A stretch of 64,000 nucleotides of DNA, taken from Halomonas sp. Bachu 37 (GTDB lineage: Bacteria; Pseudomonadota; Gammaproteobacteria; Pseudomonadales; Halomonadaceae). Both the position numbers and the translations under genes were made by a program. Shown here piece after piece: positions 44,180 through 55,065 of this stretch (the stretch's first letter is position 1; each line of letters opens with the position of its first letter). The notes beneath the pieces were generated by a model. That model did no database searches. It saw only the letters and a program-made list of their open reading frames with translations, and was not told where the DNA came from. The stretch is taken from assembly GCF_039691755.1 (NCBI RefSeq), contig NZ_CP137552.1:2046001-2110000 (forward strand), given 5' to 3'.

Positions 44180-45367
44180 ATGTCCACTGTTCCCGAACAT
44201 ACGCCGTCCCCCGCTGCCGCCCCCGTTGGCCGCAGCGCTGGCCAATCGAGTACCGACCAGCCAGGCACCAATCTGCTGGGACTTTCCCGCGAGGCCATGG
44301 AAGCTTTCTTTCTGTCCATCGGGGAAAAGAAGTTCCGTGCCGCTCAGGTCATGAAGTGGATTCATCATGAGGGCTGCGACGACTTCGCCTCCATGACGAA
44401 TCTCTCCAAGTCGCTGCGCGAGCGCTTGGCGGAAGTCGCGGAAATTCGCGGACCCAAGGTGGTATACGAAGGCACCTCCAGTGACGGCACCAAGAAGTGG
44501 GTACTGGAAGTGGAGGATGGCAGCTATGTCGAGACCGTGCTGATCCCGGCGGAGAACGGCAAGCGGCGTACCTTGTGCGTCTCCTCCCAGGTCGGCTGTT
44601 CGCTGGATTGCAGCTTCTGCTCCACCGGCAAGCAGGGTTTTCAGCGCAACCTGACTGCCGCCGAGATCATCGGCCAGGTATGGGTCGCTCAACGCAGTGT
44701 CGGCCCGCAGAACGACAGCGCCAACCGCGCGGTGACCAATGTGGTGATGATGGGCATGGGCGAGCCGCTGCTCAATTACGACAACGTCGTGCCGGCCATG
44801 AAGCTGATGCTCGACGACAACGGCTACGGGCTTTCCAAGCGCCGCGTCACGCTTTCCACCTCGGGCGTGGTACCGATGATCGACAAGCTCGGCGACGAAA
44901 TGGATGTCAGCCTGGCGGTTTCGCTCCACGCCGCAAACGACGAGCTGCGCAACGAACTGGTGCCGCTCAATCGCAAGTACAATATTCGCGCCCTGCTGGA
45001 TGCCTGCCATCGTTACCTGGCCAAGTGCGACGGCACCCGCATGGTGACCATAGAATATACCCTGATCAAGGACGTCAACGACCAGCGCGAACATGCCGAG
45101 CAGCTGGCCGCCCTGCTCCAGGAATTGCCGTGCAAGATCAACTTGATCCCTTTCAATCCGTTTCCGCATTCGGGGTATGAAAAACCCTCGCGCAACCAGA
45201 CCATGCGTTTCCAGCAATGGCTTTACGATCTCGAGTACAACGCCACCATCCGTTCGACCCGTGGCGACGATATCGATGCCGCTTGCGGCCAGTTGGTGGG
45301 AAGAGTCAAGGACCGCACCAAGCGTCATGCGCGATATATCCAATCCATTCAAATCGATGCAGACTGA
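44180..45367 (+). CDS. rlmN: 23S rRNA/tRNA adenine-C2 methyltransferase RlmN
   Basis: A 395-residue radical-SAM enzyme methylating A2503 of 23S rRNA and A37 of some tRNAs. The cluster motif is [15 protein letters not shown] (CxxxCxxC). [17 protein letters not shown] and the C-terminal Cys region follow. An N-terminal extension of about 30 residues rich in Pro/Ser/Ala precedes the conserved [14 protein letters not shown]; it may be an over-long start choice. Confidence 0.95.
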   Translation: MSTVPEHTPSPAAAPVGRSAGQSSTDQPGTNLLGLSREAMEAFFLSIGEKKFRAAQVMKWIHHEGCDDFASMTNLSKSLRERLAEVAEIRGPKVVYEGTSSDGTKKWVLEVEDGSYVETVLIPAENGKRRTLCVSSQVGCSLDCSFCSTGKQGFQRNLTAAEIIGQVWVAQRSVGPQNDSANRAVTNVVMMGMGEPLLNYDNVVPAMKLMLDDNGYGLSKRRVTLSTSGVVPMIDKLGDEMDVSLAVSLHAANDELRNELVPLNRKYNIRALLDACHRYLAKCDGTRMVTIEYTLIKDVNDQREHAEQLAALLQELPCKINLIPFNPFPHSGYEKPSRNQTMRFQQWLYDLEYNATIRSTRGDDIDAACGQLVGRVKDRTKRHARYIQSIQIDAD

Positions 45368-45511
45368 TCGCGCCGATTCCTTGACTTCCACAGGTCACGG
45401 CGCTTTGATGGACAGGCTTTTTCTTCACTGAAATTTCGTCCCATGCGTGGTGTCGTCAGCACTGCAAGGTTATCCGGCTGATGGCCTGAACTCGACGCCG
45501 AGAGGAGCTAC

Positions 45512-46252
45512 ATGATCTGTCGCCGCTGTATTCCCGTGAGCCTACGACGGGTGCCCTTGTTGACCACCCTGCTAGGGGCTATGTGGTTGGCAGGCTGCGC
45601 CACTCCGGCGAACATCGGCGCTCAGCAGACCGACTCCAGCGCGGCGGAAGCCTACACCCGACTGGGAGTCGCTTACCTCGAACGCGATAACCTGCCACGT
45701 GCGATGAACGCTCTCGATCGCGCCCTGGAGATAGCTCCATCCCATGCGGAAGCCCTGCAAGCCCTGGCGCTGGTCTATCAGCGTCAAGGCGAGAATGGCT
45801 TGGCCGACGAACATTTCCGGCAAGCAATGAAAGCGGACCCCGGCTTTACCCGGGCGCGCAACAACTACGCGGCTTTCCTCTATGAGCAAAATGAAATCGC
45901 CCGGGCTTGCGAGCAGCTGGAATACGCCTCGCGGGATGCGCAATACGCCAATCGTGCCCAACTTTTCGCCAATCTCGGCCAGTGCTACCTGGAATTGGGT
46001 AACATGGAGGCGGCTCGTGCCAGTCTGGAGCGAGCCTCGAACATTGATCCACGCAATCCACGCAGTTATTTCATGTTAGCCGAACTCGAATATTCACAGG
46101 GCCATTACCAACGCGCGTGGCCGCCGTTGCAGTCTTTTCTGCGCCTGGCAGGGCCCAGTCGGGAAGCATTGTCCATGGCGATCGATATTGCCGATGCCGA
46201 AGGCGACCAGTCTCGAGCCGCCGACCTGCGTCGTCAACGAGATACCTTGTGA
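45512..46252 (+). CDS. pilW: type IV pilus biogenesis lipoprotein PilW (PilF)
   Basis: A 246-residue outer-membrane pilotin-type lipoprotein required for PilQ assembly. The lipobox LAGC (C29) ends a signal sequence, followed by TPR repeats (YTRLGVAYLERDNLPRAMN, AEALQALALVYQRQGENG, AQLFANLGQCYLELGN). The location between rlmN and rodZ is the usual one. It suggests the organism makes type IV pili. Confidence 0.92.
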   Translation: MICRRCIPVSLRRVPLLTTLLGAMWLAGCATPANIGAQQTDSSAAEAYTRLGVAYLERDNLPRAMNALDRALEIAPSHAEALQALALVYQRQGENGLADEHFRQAMKADPGFTRARNNYAAFLYEQNEIARACEQLEYASRDAQYANRAQLFANLGQCYLELGNMEAARASLERASNIDPRNPRSYFMLAELEYSQGHYQRAWPPLQSFLRLAGPSREALSMAIDIADAEGDQSRAADLRRQRDTL

Positions 46253-46313
46253 GCCGATACCGCCACGACTTGATGTGCCCTGACCACCGTTTATCAATGA
46301 AGGATGCTCAGCC

Positions 46314-47378
46314 ATGAGCGACACTCACTACTCTGAAAGCCAAGTTAACAGCGCAACGGTTTCACCCGGTGACATGGTCCGTCGTCAACGCGAACAACAG
46401 GGCATATCGCTTGTCGATGCCTCCCGCGCCCTGAACCTGCGTCCGGCCGTTGTCGATGGTCTGGAAAACGACAACTACGATGAAATTCCCGTACCGGCTT
46501 ACCGGCGCGGTTATCTGCGTGCCTACGCCAAGTTTCTCGGACTTGATGAACGCCCGGTGCTCGAGGCTTACACTGCGCAATACGGCGGCCAGGATGTCGA
46601 ACGCAAGGTGACACCGGTACAGGTGTCCAAACCGCCGTCACGCATCGGCGCCTGGCTGTTCAAGCTAGTGACGCTGTTGATTATCGTCGGCTTGATCGCC
46701 CTGACCGTGATGTGGTGGCAGAGCCGGGGCGACAGCTCCCTGCCCGGCTTCGGCTTCAACTCCTCGCCGGCGCCCATGGAGGAGTCCGGCGACTTGCCGA
46801 CATCGGATGATTCATCTGCAGCAGATGACTCGCTGGATGCCGGAGACATGCAGGACATGACTACCGGTGAACTGGACATGCAAGAGCCGGTTGACCCCAT
46901 CAATGATGAGCTGGACACCCCCTCGGCGCCAATGGATGCGACTCCCGGATCGCAGACCAACAACGACATGCCGCTGGTCTCGGCACCGGAAAGCGATCAA
47001 ACCGATACCCAGTCGAACCCCGCCGCCGAGGAAGAAATCGAAGACGCCTCAGCGCAGGATGCCGCTGACGAGCCTTCCACCATTGACGCCGACAGCACGG
47101 CCGACGAAGCGCAGGAAAGCGCAACCGAAGATGGCCTGGCGCGGCTGGAACTGACCTTCAACGAGCAATCGTGGACGGAGATATTCGACGCCACCAACCA
47201 GCGCGTTTTCGTGGGCCTGCAATCGCCCGGCACTTCCGCCAGTGTCGAAGGCGAGCCGCCATTTCGCTTGACCGTGGGCAACGCCACCGGTGTCGAGCTG
47301 CGCTACCAGGGCGAGCCTGTCGACCTGGTAGCCCAGGCCGGTGCCAACAACGTTGCCCGCTTTACTCTAGGAGAGTGA
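46314..47378 (+). CDS. rodZ: RodZ-like cell-shape protein
   Basis: A 354-residue inner-membrane protein linking MreB to the wall-synthesis machinery. An N-terminal HTH_25 domain ([21 protein letters not shown] to [16 protein letters not shown]) faces the cytoplasm. A single membrane helix lies around residues 115-133 ([19 protein letters not shown]). A long acidic Asp/Glu/Ser-rich linker leads to a periplasmic DUF4115 beta domain ([20 protein letters not shown]). The acidic linker suits a halophile. Confidence 0.92.
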   Translation: MSDTHYSESQVNSATVSPGDMVRRQREQQGISLVDASRALNLRPAVVDGLENDNYDEIPVPAYRRGYLRAYAKFLGLDERPVLEAYTAQYGGQDVERKVTPVQVSKPPSRIGAWLFKLVTLLIIVGLIALTVMWWQSRGDSSLPGFGFNSSPAPMEESGDLPTSDDSSAADDSLDAGDMQDMTTGELDMQEPVDPINDELDTPSAPMDATPGSQTNNDMPLVSAPESDQTDTQSNPAAEEEIEDASAQDAADEPSTIDADSTADEAQESATEDGLARLELTFNEQSWTEIFDATNQRVFVGLQSPGTSASVEGEPPFRLTVGNATGVELRYQGEPVDLVAQAGANNVARFTLGE

Positions 47379-47385
47379 CCGCCCT

Positions 47386-48501
47386 ATGCACGCCGCATCT
47401 CCGATTCAACGTCGCCAGTCTCGCCAGATCCACGTCGGCAATGTCGCCGTCGGCGGTAACGCGCCGATTTCCGTGCAGAGCATGACCAATACCGACACGC
47501 TGGACGTCGCCGCGACCGTGGCCCAGATTCGTCAACTGGAAAACGCTGGCGCCGATATCGTGCGGGTTTCCGTACCGGACATGGATGCTGCCGAGGCGTT
47601 CGGCAAGATCAAGCGCGAAGTCAACGTGCCGCTGGTCGCCGATATCCACTTCGATTACAAGATCGCCCTGCGCGTCGCCGAACTGGGAGTGGACTGCCTG
47701 CGCATCAACCCCGGCAATATCGGCCGCGAGGATCGTGTTCGCGCCGTGGTCAGCGCCGCCCGCGATAACGGCATCCCTATTCGCATCGGCGTCAATGCTG
47801 GTTCGCTGGAAAAGGACCTGCAGAAGAAGTACGGCGAGCCCACGCCCGAGGCCCTGGTGGAGTCCGCCATGCGCCATATCGATCATCTCGAGCGACTCGA
47901 CTTCCCCGAATTCAAGGTCAGCGTCAAGGCCTCGGATGTGTTCATGGCCGTGGCCGCTTATCGCTCGCTGGCCAGCCGCATCGAGCAGCCGCTGCATCTG
48001 GGCATCACCGAAGCCGGCGGCCTGCGCTCGGGTACGGTCAAGTCTTCGATCGGACTCGGCATGCTGTTGATGGACGGCATCGGCGACACCATTCGCGTGT
48101 CGCTGGCAGCCGACCCGGTCGAGGAGATCAAGGTCGGCTTCGACATGCTGAAAAGCTTGCGCCTGCGGGCCAAGGGCATCAACTTCATCGCCTGCCCCAG
48201 TTGCTCGCGGCAGAACTTCGATGTCATCAGCACCATGAATGCCCTCGAGGAGCGTCTGCAGGACGTCATGACGCCCCTCGACGTTTCCGTGATCGGCTGT
48301 GTGGTCAATGGTCCCGGCGAGGCCAAGGAGACCGATATCGGCCTGACCGGCGGTAGCCCGGCCAACCTGGTCTACATCGACGGCAAGCCCGCCAGCAAGT
48401 TGCGCAACGACAACCTGGTAGATGACCTGGAAGCCTTGATCCGCGACAAAGTACGTGAAAAGCAGTTGAAGCAACAGGATACGATAGCCCGCAGCGTCTA
48501 G
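47386..48501 (+). CDS. ispG: 4-hydroxy-3-methylbut-2-enyl diphosphate synthase
   Basis: A 371-residue [4Fe-4S] enzyme of the MEP isoprenoid pathway. [40 protein letters not shown] and [20 protein letters not shown] are family signatures. The cluster ligands are the two Cys of [10 protein letters not shown] and the Cys in [12 protein letters not shown]. The length equals the bacterial norm. AGGAG lies before the ATG, 7 bases after the rodZ stop. Confidence 0.96.
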   Translation: MHAASPIQRRQSRQIHVGNVAVGGNAPISVQSMTNTDTLDVAATVAQIRQLENAGADIVRVSVPDMDAAEAFGKIKREVNVPLVADIHFDYKIALRVAELGVDCLRINPGNIGREDRVRAVVSAARDNGIPIRIGVNAGSLEKDLQKKYGEPTPEALVESAMRHIDHLERLDFPEFKVSVKASDVFMAVAAYRSLASRIEQPLHLGITEAGGLRSGTVKSSIGLGMLLMDGIGDTIRVSLAADPVEEIKVGFDMLKSLRLRAKGINFIACPSCSRQNFDVISTMNALEERLQDVMTPLDVSVIGCVVNGPGEAKETDIGLTGGSPANLVYIDGKPASKLRNDNLVDDLEALIRDKVREKQLKQQDTIARSV

Positions 48502-48549
48502 TGCCGACCGGCCCGCCGGAAGGCCATGCTGCTCGTCAAGGAGTTTGCA

Positions 48550-49842
48550 TTGAGCAAGAAGATCCAGGCCATTCGTGGCATGAACGACCTGCTGCCCGGC
48601 GACAGCCCGCGCTGGCAGTTTCTGGAAGCCAAGGTACGCCGCCTCATGCAGCGCTACGGTTTCGACGAGATTCGCATGCCGATCCTCGAGCAGACCGCGC
48701 TATTCGCCCGCTCGATCGGTGAAGTCACCGATATCGTCGAGAAGGAGATGTACACCTTCGAGGACCGCAATGGCGATAGTCTCACCCTGCGTCCCGAGGG
48801 AACCGCCAGCTGCGTGCGTGCCGCCCTGGAGCACGGGCTGCTGCACAACCAGACCCAACGGCTGTGGTACCAGGGCCCGATGTTTCGCCACGAACGTCCG
48901 CAGAAGGGCCGCTATCGGCAGTTTCATCAGGTTGGCGTGGAGGCCTACGGCTTCGACGGCCCCGATATCGATGCCGAGGTGATCCTGCTCTCCGCTCGGC
49001 TTTGGCAGGAGCTCGGCCTGGCCGACCACGTGACCCTGGAACTCAACTCGCTGGGTTCCAGCGAAGCTCGCTCGGCTTATCGCGCCACGCTGGTGGAGTA
49101 TTTCAACGACCACCGCGATGTGCTCGACGAGGACTCCCTGCGCCGGCTGGAAAGCAATCCCCTGCGCATTCTGGACTCCAAGAACCCGGCCATGGCCGAG
49201 ATGCTCGACGGCGCTCCCCAGCTGATGGATCACCTTGACGAGGAGTCCCGCCGGCACTTCGAACAGCTGACCACCATGCTGCAAGCCGCCGGCATCGACT
49301 ACGTCGTCAATCCGCGCCTGGTACGCGGCCTGGATTATTACTGCCGCACCGTGTTCGAGTGGACCACCACGGCGCTTGGCAGCCAGGGAACCGTATGCGC
49401 CGGCGGACGTTACGACGGCCTGGTGGAGCAGCTCGGCGGCAAGCCGACACCCGCCGTGGGTTTCGCCATGGGCATCGAGCGGCTGGTACTGCTGCTGGAA
49501 ACCCTCGACCTGGTGCCCGCCGACGCCATGGGCGGCTGCGATGTGTACATGCTGCCCATGGACGACAGTGCAACCGTGGCGGCCTTGACGCTTGCCGAAC
49601 AGCTGCGCGGCGCCCTGCCCGAGCTGCGTTTGCAGATGCACTGCGGCGGCGGCAGCTTCAAGAGTCGAATGAAGAAGGCCGACAAGAGCGGCGCCACGCT
49701 GGCCGTACTGATTGGCGATGAGGAACTGGCCCAGCACTCGGCCACGGTGAAGTTTTTGCGCGACGATCGCGACCAGCGCAGCCTGCCCCAGGCGGAACTT
49801 GCCGTCGAGCTGCACGGCCTGCTCGAAACGCCCGAGGCCTGA
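48550..49842 (+). CDS. hisS: histidyl-tRNA synthetase
   Basis: A class II aminoacyl-tRNA synthetase of 430 residues. [18 protein letters not shown] begins the enzyme, with class II motifs in [20 protein letters not shown] and [11 protein letters not shown], and the histidine-binding [13 protein letters not shown]. The TTG at 48550 is chosen: AAGGAG ends 6 bases upstream, and the resulting N-terminus ([17 protein letters not shown]) matches E. coli HisS. An upstream ATG at 48526 has no such site. Confidence 0.95.
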   Translation: MSKKIQAIRGMNDLLPGDSPRWQFLEAKVRRLMQRYGFDEIRMPILEQTALFARSIGEVTDIVEKEMYTFEDRNGDSLTLRPEGTASCVRAALEHGLLHNQTQRLWYQGPMFRHERPQKGRYRQFHQVGVEAYGFDGPDIDAEVILLSARLWQELGLADHVTLELNSLGSSEARSAYRATLVEYFNDHRDVLDEDSLRRLESNPLRILDSKNPAMAEMLDGAPQLMDHLDEESRRHFEQLTTMLQAAGIDYVVNPRLVRGLDYYCRTVFEWTTTALGSQGTVCAGGRYDGLVEQLGGKPTPAVGFAMGIERLVLLLETLDLVPADAMGGCDVYMLPMDDSATVAALTLAEQLRGALPELRLQMHCGGGSFKSRMKKADKSGATLAVLIGDEELAQHSATVKFLRDDRDQRSLPQAELAVELHGLLETPEA

Positions 49843-49957
49843 TTGGCGGTGCCTGAGCGGATGCCGTGACGCGATGAACTAGCCAACTCGATCGCCATCG
49901 CTCGACGAACAATGCTCATCAATTGCAAGACTGACGAATGAAGACAGGAGGCCGCCC

Positions 49958-50617
49958 GTGGCGGAGCTGAGAACCGAAGAAGAACAACTGGATGCGCTCA
50001 AGCGTTGGTGGAAGGCCAATGGCACATCGCTGATTGCCGGGGTGGTGATCGCCGCCGCAGGGGTATTCGGCTGGAATGCCTGGGAGAATTATCAAGCGAA
50101 CCAGGCCCAGGCTGCGTCCATGCGTTACCAGCAACTGGCCACGGTGGCCTCCGACAGCGAACTGGATGATGCCGGCATCGAACAAGCCCGGCGCCTGGTA
50201 GACGAACTGGTCGACGAGCACGGCGGTACGCTCTATGCCGAACTGGCCCTGCTGCTCGATACACGCCTGGCCGTACAGCAGGGTGACCTGGAAGGCGCGC
50301 AGGCGGCACTGGAACAGGTAATCGATACCTCCTCGCGGCGATATGTGCAGAGCCTTGCCAGACTGCGCCTGGCCCGCCTGGCGCTGGAAGCTGACGACGC
50401 GGAACGTGCCCTCACGCTACTCGACGACCCCATCAGCGATGCGCTGTCCGCCCAGCGAGCCAATGTTCGCGGCGATGCCCTCAGTGCCCTCGGTCGCGAC
50501 GACGAGGCCCGGCAGGCGTGGCAGGAAGCCCTGGCCATGGCAGAGGCCAAAGACCAGCCCCTTTACGGCGTAAGTTTCAAATTGGACGACCTTGGCACCC
50601 AGGAGACCGCATTATGA
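49958..50617 (+). CDS. yfgM: YfgM-family tetratricopeptide protein
   Basis: A 219-residue inner-membrane protein with one N-terminal helix (SLIAGVVIAAAGVFGW) and a periplasmic TPR part (QGDLEGAQAALEQV, AERALTLLDDPI). It is linked in E. coli with the SecYEG/PpiD chaperone network. The start is GTG at 49958 with AGGAGG upstream. Its TGA overlaps the bamB ATG, so the two are coupled. Confidence 0.92.
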   Translation: MAELRTEEEQLDALKRWWKANGTSLIAGVVIAAAGVFGWNAWENYQANQAQAASMRYQQLATVASDSELDDAGIEQARRLVDELVDEHGGTLYAELALLLDTRLAVQQGDLEGAQAALEQVIDTSSRRYVQSLARLRLARLALEADDAERALTLLDDPISDALSAQRANVRGDALSALGRDDEARQAWQEALAMAEAKDQPLYGVSFKLDDLGTQETAL

Positions 50618-51780
50618 ATTCCTTCCTAACGCTACGTCTGCCGCTGCTGGCCGCCGGCACCCTGGCCCTGGCTCTGGTGGCGGGTTGCGCCAACAAGAGC
50701 GAGCCCGTGTACACGCCGAAGGAACTCCAGGGGTTCGACGAGAGTTCGACCCTCGATAGCCAGTGGAAGTATGGCGTCGGCGACGGCCTGGGCCGAGCCC
50801 GCTACCCCATCGCCCCGGCCCGGGACGGCAACATGGTTTTCGCCGCCGATGCCGAAGGCTACGTGGTGGCGCTGAATGCCCAAAACGGCTCGCGCCAGTG
50901 GGAGGTCGAGCTCGACACGCCCATTTCCAGCGCGCTCACCGCCATCGCCGGTAATGTCTACGTCGGCAGTCGCAACGGCGAGGTCCTGGCCCTGTCCCAG
51001 CAGGACGGTGACGTGGTGTGGCGCTCCAGGGTTCCCAGCGAAGTCCTGGCGGCCCCCCAGGCCAATCAGGAGCTGCTGGTCGTTCAGAGCGTCGACGGTA
51101 CCGTCACCGCGCTCGATCGCGCCAACGGTACCGAACGCTGGGTCTACAGCAGTTCGCAACCGGCGCTGACCCTGCGCGGCACCGGCACTCCCCAGGTCAT
51201 TCCCCCGGTCTCCTTCGTCGGCCTGGCCAACGGCCGCCTGGTGACACTGGACAATCGTAACGGCCAGCCGCTGTGGGAGATGCAGATCGCCGTACCCCAA
51301 GGGCGAAGCGAAATCGACCGGCTGGTGGATCTTGCCGGGCAACCGGTACTGACCCAGGACGGCCGACTGTTCGTGAGCAGTTACAACGGCCGCCTGGTGG
51401 CGCTCGAGGCCACCCGCGGCGAGATCATGTGGGAATACGACCACTCCAGCCGCCACACGCCGGTGCTGGTGGGCAACTTTCTGTTCACCGTCAGCGATGA
51501 CAGCCACGTGATCGCCCTCGATGCCCAGACCGGTCGCGAGCTATGGCGCAACGACGACCTCGAAGGCCGCTGGCTGACGTCGCCGGCATTCGTCGACGGC
51601 CGCCTGGCCCTGGGCGATTACGAAGGCTATCTTCACCTTATCGGTGCCAGCGAAGGCGATATCGTCGGTCGCACCCGCATCCACAAGTCGGGGATAAGCG
51701 TACGCCCCGTGACCGATGGAAAGACGATTCATGTCCTTTCCAACAATGGTCGCCTGGAAACCCTGGAAGTGAATCCATGA
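50614..51780 (+). CDS. bamB: outer-membrane protein assembly factor BamB
   Basis: A 388-residue lipoprotein of the BAM complex. The lipobox is LVAGC (C25), followed by eight-bladed PQQ/WD40-like repeats ([65 protein letters not shown]). It lies between yfgM and der with four-base overlaps at both ends (ATGA), a classic arrangement. Confidence 0.95.
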   Translation: MNSFLTLRLPLLAAGTLALALVAGCANKSEPVYTPKELQGFDESSTLDSQWKYGVGDGLGRARYPIAPARDGNMVFAADAEGYVVALNAQNGSRQWEVELDTPISSALTAIAGNVYVGSRNGEVLALSQQDGDVVWRSRVPSEVLAAPQANQELLVVQSVDGTVTALDRANGTERWVYSSSQPALTLRGTGTPQVIPPVSFVGLANGRLVTLDNRNGQPLWEMQIAVPQGRSEIDRLVDLAGQPVLTQDGRLFVSSYNGRLVALEATRGEIMWEYDHSSRHTPVLVGNFLFTVSDDSHVIALDAQTGRELWRNDDLEGRWLTSPAFVDGRLALGDYEGYLHLIGASEGDIVGRTRIHKSGISVRPVTDGKTIHVLSNNGRLETLEVNP

Positions 51781-53180
51781 CACCAGTCATCGCTCTGGTC
51801 GGCCGCCCCAACGTGGGCAAGTCGACCCTGTTCAACCGCCTGACTCGCTCGCGTGACGCGCTGGTCGCCGACTTTCCGGGTCTGACCCGGGATCGCAAGT
51901 ACGGCAATGGCATGTTGGGCGGCAAAGCTTACACGGTAATCGATACCGGTGGCATCAGCGGCGACGAGGAAGGTATCGATGCCGTCATGGCCGAGCAGTC
52001 GCTGGCGGCGATCGACGAGGCCGATATCGTCCTGTTCTTGGTCGATGCCCGCGCCGGATTGAATGTCGCCGATGAAGCGATCGCCAACCACCTGCGCGTC
52101 AACCAGAAGAAGACCTGGCTGGTAGTCAACAAGATCGACGGGCTCGAAGAGCACTCCGCCATGGCGGAGTTCTGGAAGCTGGGGCTGGGCGACCCCTGGC
52201 CGATCGCAGCGGAGCACGGACGCAACGTCTCCACGCTGATCGACGTGGTGCTCGAACCCTTCCCCGAGCGCGACGAGAGCATTCCCGCCGACACCGGCAC
52301 CAAGGGGATTCGCATCGGCGTCATCGGCCGCCCCAACGTGGGCAAGTCTACCTTGGTCAATCGCCTGCTGGGCGAAGAGCGCGTGGTGGTGTTCGATGAA
52401 GCTGGCACCACCCGCGACGCCATCGAGATTCCCTTCGAGCGTCGCGGCAAGCCCTACGTGCTGGTGGACACCGCGGGCGTGCGGCGGCGCAAGAATGTCA
52501 GCGAGATCGCCGAGAAGTTCTCCATTATCAAGACCCTCGAGGCGATCAAGGAGTGCCATGTGGCGGTCATGGTGCTGGATGCCCGCACCGGCCTGGTGGA
52601 ACAGGATCTACACCTGCTCGACTACGTTCTCACCTCGGGGCGCGCCCTGGTCCTGGCGGTGAACAAGTGGGACGGTCTGGAGAGCGAAGCCAAGGACAAG
52701 ATGCGCAACGAGATCAAGCGCCGCCTGGGGTTCGCCGACTATGCCGAAATGCACTTCATCTCCGCCCTGCACGGTACCGCGGTAGGCGATCTCTACCCTT
52801 CTATCGAGCGCGCCTTCAACGCTGCCAATGCCCACTGGTCGACCAACCGTCTCACCACCCTGCTGCAGGATGCCGTCAGCCAGCATCCGCCGCCCCTGGT
52901 ACACGGACGGCGGATCAAGCTGCGCATGGCCCACCAGGGCGGCAGCAACCCGCCGATCATCGTGGTTCACGGCAACCAGACGGGTTCACTGCCGGAAGCG
53001 TATCGCCGCTACCTCACGAATACCTTTCGCAAGGTACTCAAGGTGCGCGGAACGCCGATGCGTTTCGAGTTCCGCTCCGGTAACAACCCCTTCGACCCCA
53101 TGGCCGGCGCCAGCGACAAGGAAAAGGCCAAGAAACGCGAGCTCAACCGTACCAGGGAGGCGCGCAAGGGCCGCCGCTGA
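51777..53180 (+). CDS. der: ribosome-assembly GTPase Der (EngA)
   Basis: A 467-residue protein with two GTPase domains in tandem and a KH-like C-terminus, needed for 50S subunit assembly. Two [10 protein letters not shown]-loops (residues about 8-16 and 183-191), VNKIDG and VNKWDG base-recognition motifs, and DTGGIS/DTAGVR switch motifs are visible. The ATG overlaps the bamB stop. A basic tail ends in ARKGRR. A terminator follows. Confidence 0.97.
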   Translation: MTPVIALVGRPNVGKSTLFNRLTRSRDALVADFPGLTRDRKYGNGMLGGKAYTVIDTGGISGDEEGIDAVMAEQSLAAIDEADIVLFLVDARAGLNVADEAIANHLRVNQKKTWLVVNKIDGLEEHSAMAEFWKLGLGDPWPIAAEHGRNVSTLIDVVLEPFPERDESIPADTGTKGIRIGVIGRPNVGKSTLVNRLLGEERVVVFDEAGTTRDAIEIPFERRGKPYVLVDTAGVRRRKNVSEIAEKFSIIKTLEAIKECHVAVMVLDARTGLVEQDLHLLDYVLTSGRALVLAVNKWDGLESEAKDKMRNEIKRRLGFADYAEMHFISALHGTAVGDLYPSIERAFNAANAHWSTNRLTTLLQDAVSQHPPPLVHGRRIKLRMAHQGGSNPPIIVVHGNQTGSLPEAYRRYLTNTFRKVLKVRGTPMRFEFRSGNNPFDPMAGASDKEKAKKRELNRTREARKGRR

Positions 53181-53205
53181 CATTGAGAGTTAGACAATCA
53201 ATTCG

Positions 53206-53235
53206 ACGCCTGCTGCTTTTTCAGCAGGCGTTTTT
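53206..53235 (+). terminator. rho-independent terminator after der
   Basis: ACGCCTGCTG pairs with CAGCAGGCGT around a short T-rich loop, followed by TTTTT. It ends the rlmN-to-der gene run 26 bases past the stop codon. Confidence 0.92.
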
Positions 53236-53331
53236 GCATGTGCCTTGACGAGCTTCGCCAGCAATGGTTTTTACTTGACAGCGTGCGGCTCCAGCCATCA
53301 AATAGCCGCGCCTTCAGTTTGTCACTATCGA

Positions 53332-53399
53332 CACTAGCCACTACCGATCACTAGCCATTACCGGCAACAAGCCACCATCCACCGCTAGCGACTACCTGG
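53332..53399. repeat. degenerate 17-bp tandem repeat, 4 units
   Basis: CACTAGCCACTACCGAT, CACTAGCCATTACCGGC, AACAAGCCACCATCCAC and CGCTAGCGACTACCTGG lie head to tail at 53332, 53349, 53366 and 53383. The first two are close copies and the others diverged. The array lies between the der terminator and the lipoprotein gene at 53455. Confidence 0.75.
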
Positions 53400-53454
53400 T
53401 ACGTAATCTCACTTACAACAGTCGCCACCTTTATCCTTCTCAGGAGGGAACCCC

Positions 53455-54069
53455 ATGCTGCATGCTGCTCGCCTCTGGCGCTGGTTTACTCTGTTTGGCC
53501 TTGCCAGTCTGCTCACTGGCTGTCTTGCCCTTCCCCAGACCGGCCTGTTTGCGTTTCGCCTGGCGGTTACCTCGCTCGGCGTCGAGGAAGTCCGCATCGG
53601 CCCCTACAACATCAATGCAGGGCTGGACACCAGTGACTTGACCAGCCTGATTGCCTCGAGTCTCGGTACGGGAAGCCTGCCCATACAGGCCACCATCGCC
53701 ATGGGGCTTGGGTTACCCGCGGGCATGCCGCCGGTCGAGATGTCAGGCTTTCGCTGGAGCTTGGATATGCCCGGTGTCGAACCCGTGCAAGGCCAATACA
53801 AGCAGGATGTCACGCTCACTTCCGGCGGGGATGCCAACTTGCGCTTGCCCGTCGCCTTTGACGTGCTCGCCAGCGATACCCGGCGCATGGCGCCGATGCT
53901 GGAGCTTGCCAGCCAGTTGGCCACCCAGGGCGAGCTACCGCCCGGCAGCCAACTGGCCATTACCCCCGGGGATCTTCGTGGCTTGGGCATGACGCTGCCC
54001 GCCGGATTATTCACCCCCACCATTCGCCTCAATGTCGGCGAAAATGGACGGCTAATACCTCAGCGATGA
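53455..54069 (+). CDS. hypothetical lipoprotein
   Basis: A 204-residue protein with a lipoprotein signal (FGLASLLTGC, lipid Cys C23). The mature part is beta-rich with VRIGPYNINAGLD and DVTLTSGGDANLRLPVAFDVL; the alternation recalls LEA/WHy-type beta sandwiches, but the match is weak. TCAGGAGGGA precedes the ATG. It stands alone on the plus strand and converges with the ATPase gene. No function can be assigned. Confidence 0.7.
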   Translation: MLHAARLWRWFTLFGLASLLTGCLALPQTGLFAFRLAVTSLGVEEVRIGPYNINAGLDTSDLTSLIASSLGTGSLPIQATIAMGLGLPAGMPPVEMSGFRWSLDMPGVEPVQGQYKQDVTLTSGGDANLRLPVAFDVLASDTRRMAPMLELASQLATQGELPPGSQLAITPGDLRGLGMTLPAGLFTPTIRLNVGENGRLIPQR

Positions 54070-54079
54070 TTTCTCAGCG

Positions 54080-54949
54080 TCATTTGTTTTCCGCCAAGCG
54101 CTTGCGGCCCACCCACTGCGCCGCGAACTGCCAGGCACTGCGTCCGCTGCGCCCACCGCGCAGCGTGGCGAAACGAATCGCCTCGGCCCGTGCCTCGGCC
54201 CCCCAGTCTTCGGCGCGGCCCAACTGGGCGACCCAATGGCAGCACGCCTCCAGGTAAGCGTCCTGGTCGAACGGGTAGAAGCTGAGCCACAGGCCGAAAC
54301 GATCCGACAGCGAGATCTTCTCCTCCACCGCATCGCCGTGATGCAGCTCCTCCCCCACCAGCCGCGAGCCGCTGTTGTCCTCCATCGATTCCGGCAGTAG
54401 ATGGCGCCGGTTGGATGTGGCATACAGCAGCACATTGGGTGGCGGTCCGGTCAGGGCGCCATCGAGCACGCTCTTGAGCGCCTTGTAGGCATCGTCGTTG
54501 CCTTCGAACGACAGATCGTCGCAATACACCACGAAACGATGGGACGAATGACGTAGCTGCTCGACCAGCATGGGCAAGCCCGCCAGGTCATGGCGATCCA
54601 CCTGGATCATGCGCAAGCCGTCGGCCGCCAGCGAGTTGAGTAGCGCCCGTATCAGCGAGGACTTGCCGCTACCCCTGGCTCCCCACAACAGCACGTGGTT
54701 GGCGGGAAAACCGCGCAGAAAGGCCCGAGTATTGTCCACCAGCGCCAGCTTCTGGCGTTCGATGCCCAGCAGGTCATCCAGCCCCAGCGCATCTCGCGGG
54801 GGTATCGGCAACAGCCGCCCACCCAGCGGATGCCGCTGCCAGATAGCCGCGACATGGGTGTCCCAGTCCACGGACTCCGGAGCGGGTGGCAACCAGTGAT
54901 CGACATGATCCAGAAGGCGCGTCAAGCGCCGGCTCAATTCAGCATCCAT
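54080..54949 (-). CDS. DUF815-type AAA+ ATPase
   Basis: A 289-residue ATPase of the DUF815 family. Walker A is GARGSGKSS (residues about 90-98), Walker B VVYCDDLSFEG, and sensor-like YATSNRRHLLPESM with SLSDRFGLWLSFYPFDQ. The family is widespread in proteobacteria but has no settled role. The ATG at 54949 (GGACC upstream) is preferred to a start at 54985, which lies in a tandem duplication. Confidence 0.85.
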   Translation of the reverse strand: MDAELSRRLTRLLDHVDHWLPPAPESVDWDTHVAAIWQRHPLGGRLLPIPPRDALGLDDLLGIERQKLALVDNTRAFLRGFPANHVLLWGARGSGKSSLIRALLNSLAADGLRMIQVDRHDLAGLPMLVEQLRHSSHRFVVYCDDLSFEGNDDAYKALKSVLDGALTGPPPNVLLYATSNRRHLLPESMEDNSGSRLVGEELHHGDAVEEKISLSDRFGLWLSFYPFDQDAYLEACCHWVAQLGRAEDWGAEARAEAIRFATLRGGRSGRSAWQFAAQWVGRKRLAENK

Positions 54950-54963
54950 AATGGTCCTCGGCT

Positions 54964-54995
54964 TGCATTGTACTTTGACGTGCATTGTACTTTGA
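54964..54995. repeat. 17-bp spaced tandem duplication
   Basis: TGCATTGTACTTTGA occurs at 54964-54978 and again at 54981-54995, 17 bp apart. It lies in the divergent spacer between the AAA+ ATPase and M48 protease genes, where both promoters are expected. Confidence 0.85.
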
Positions 54996-55065
54996 GGGTT
55001 TGATTTACCCCCGACAGTGGTTATCTTGTGTGCAACGATCCCTACCGTCTATAAGGAAACCGTCT

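Noticed and set aside
43694..45391. A 565-codon open frame on the minus strand
   Set aside because: It is antisense to ndk and rlmN, both of which have clear family motifs; the long frame is a by-product of high GC content and has a low-complexity translation.
48526..49842. ATG at 48526 as the hisS start
   Set aside because: The ribosome site AAGGAG and the family's N-terminus both point to TTG at 48550.
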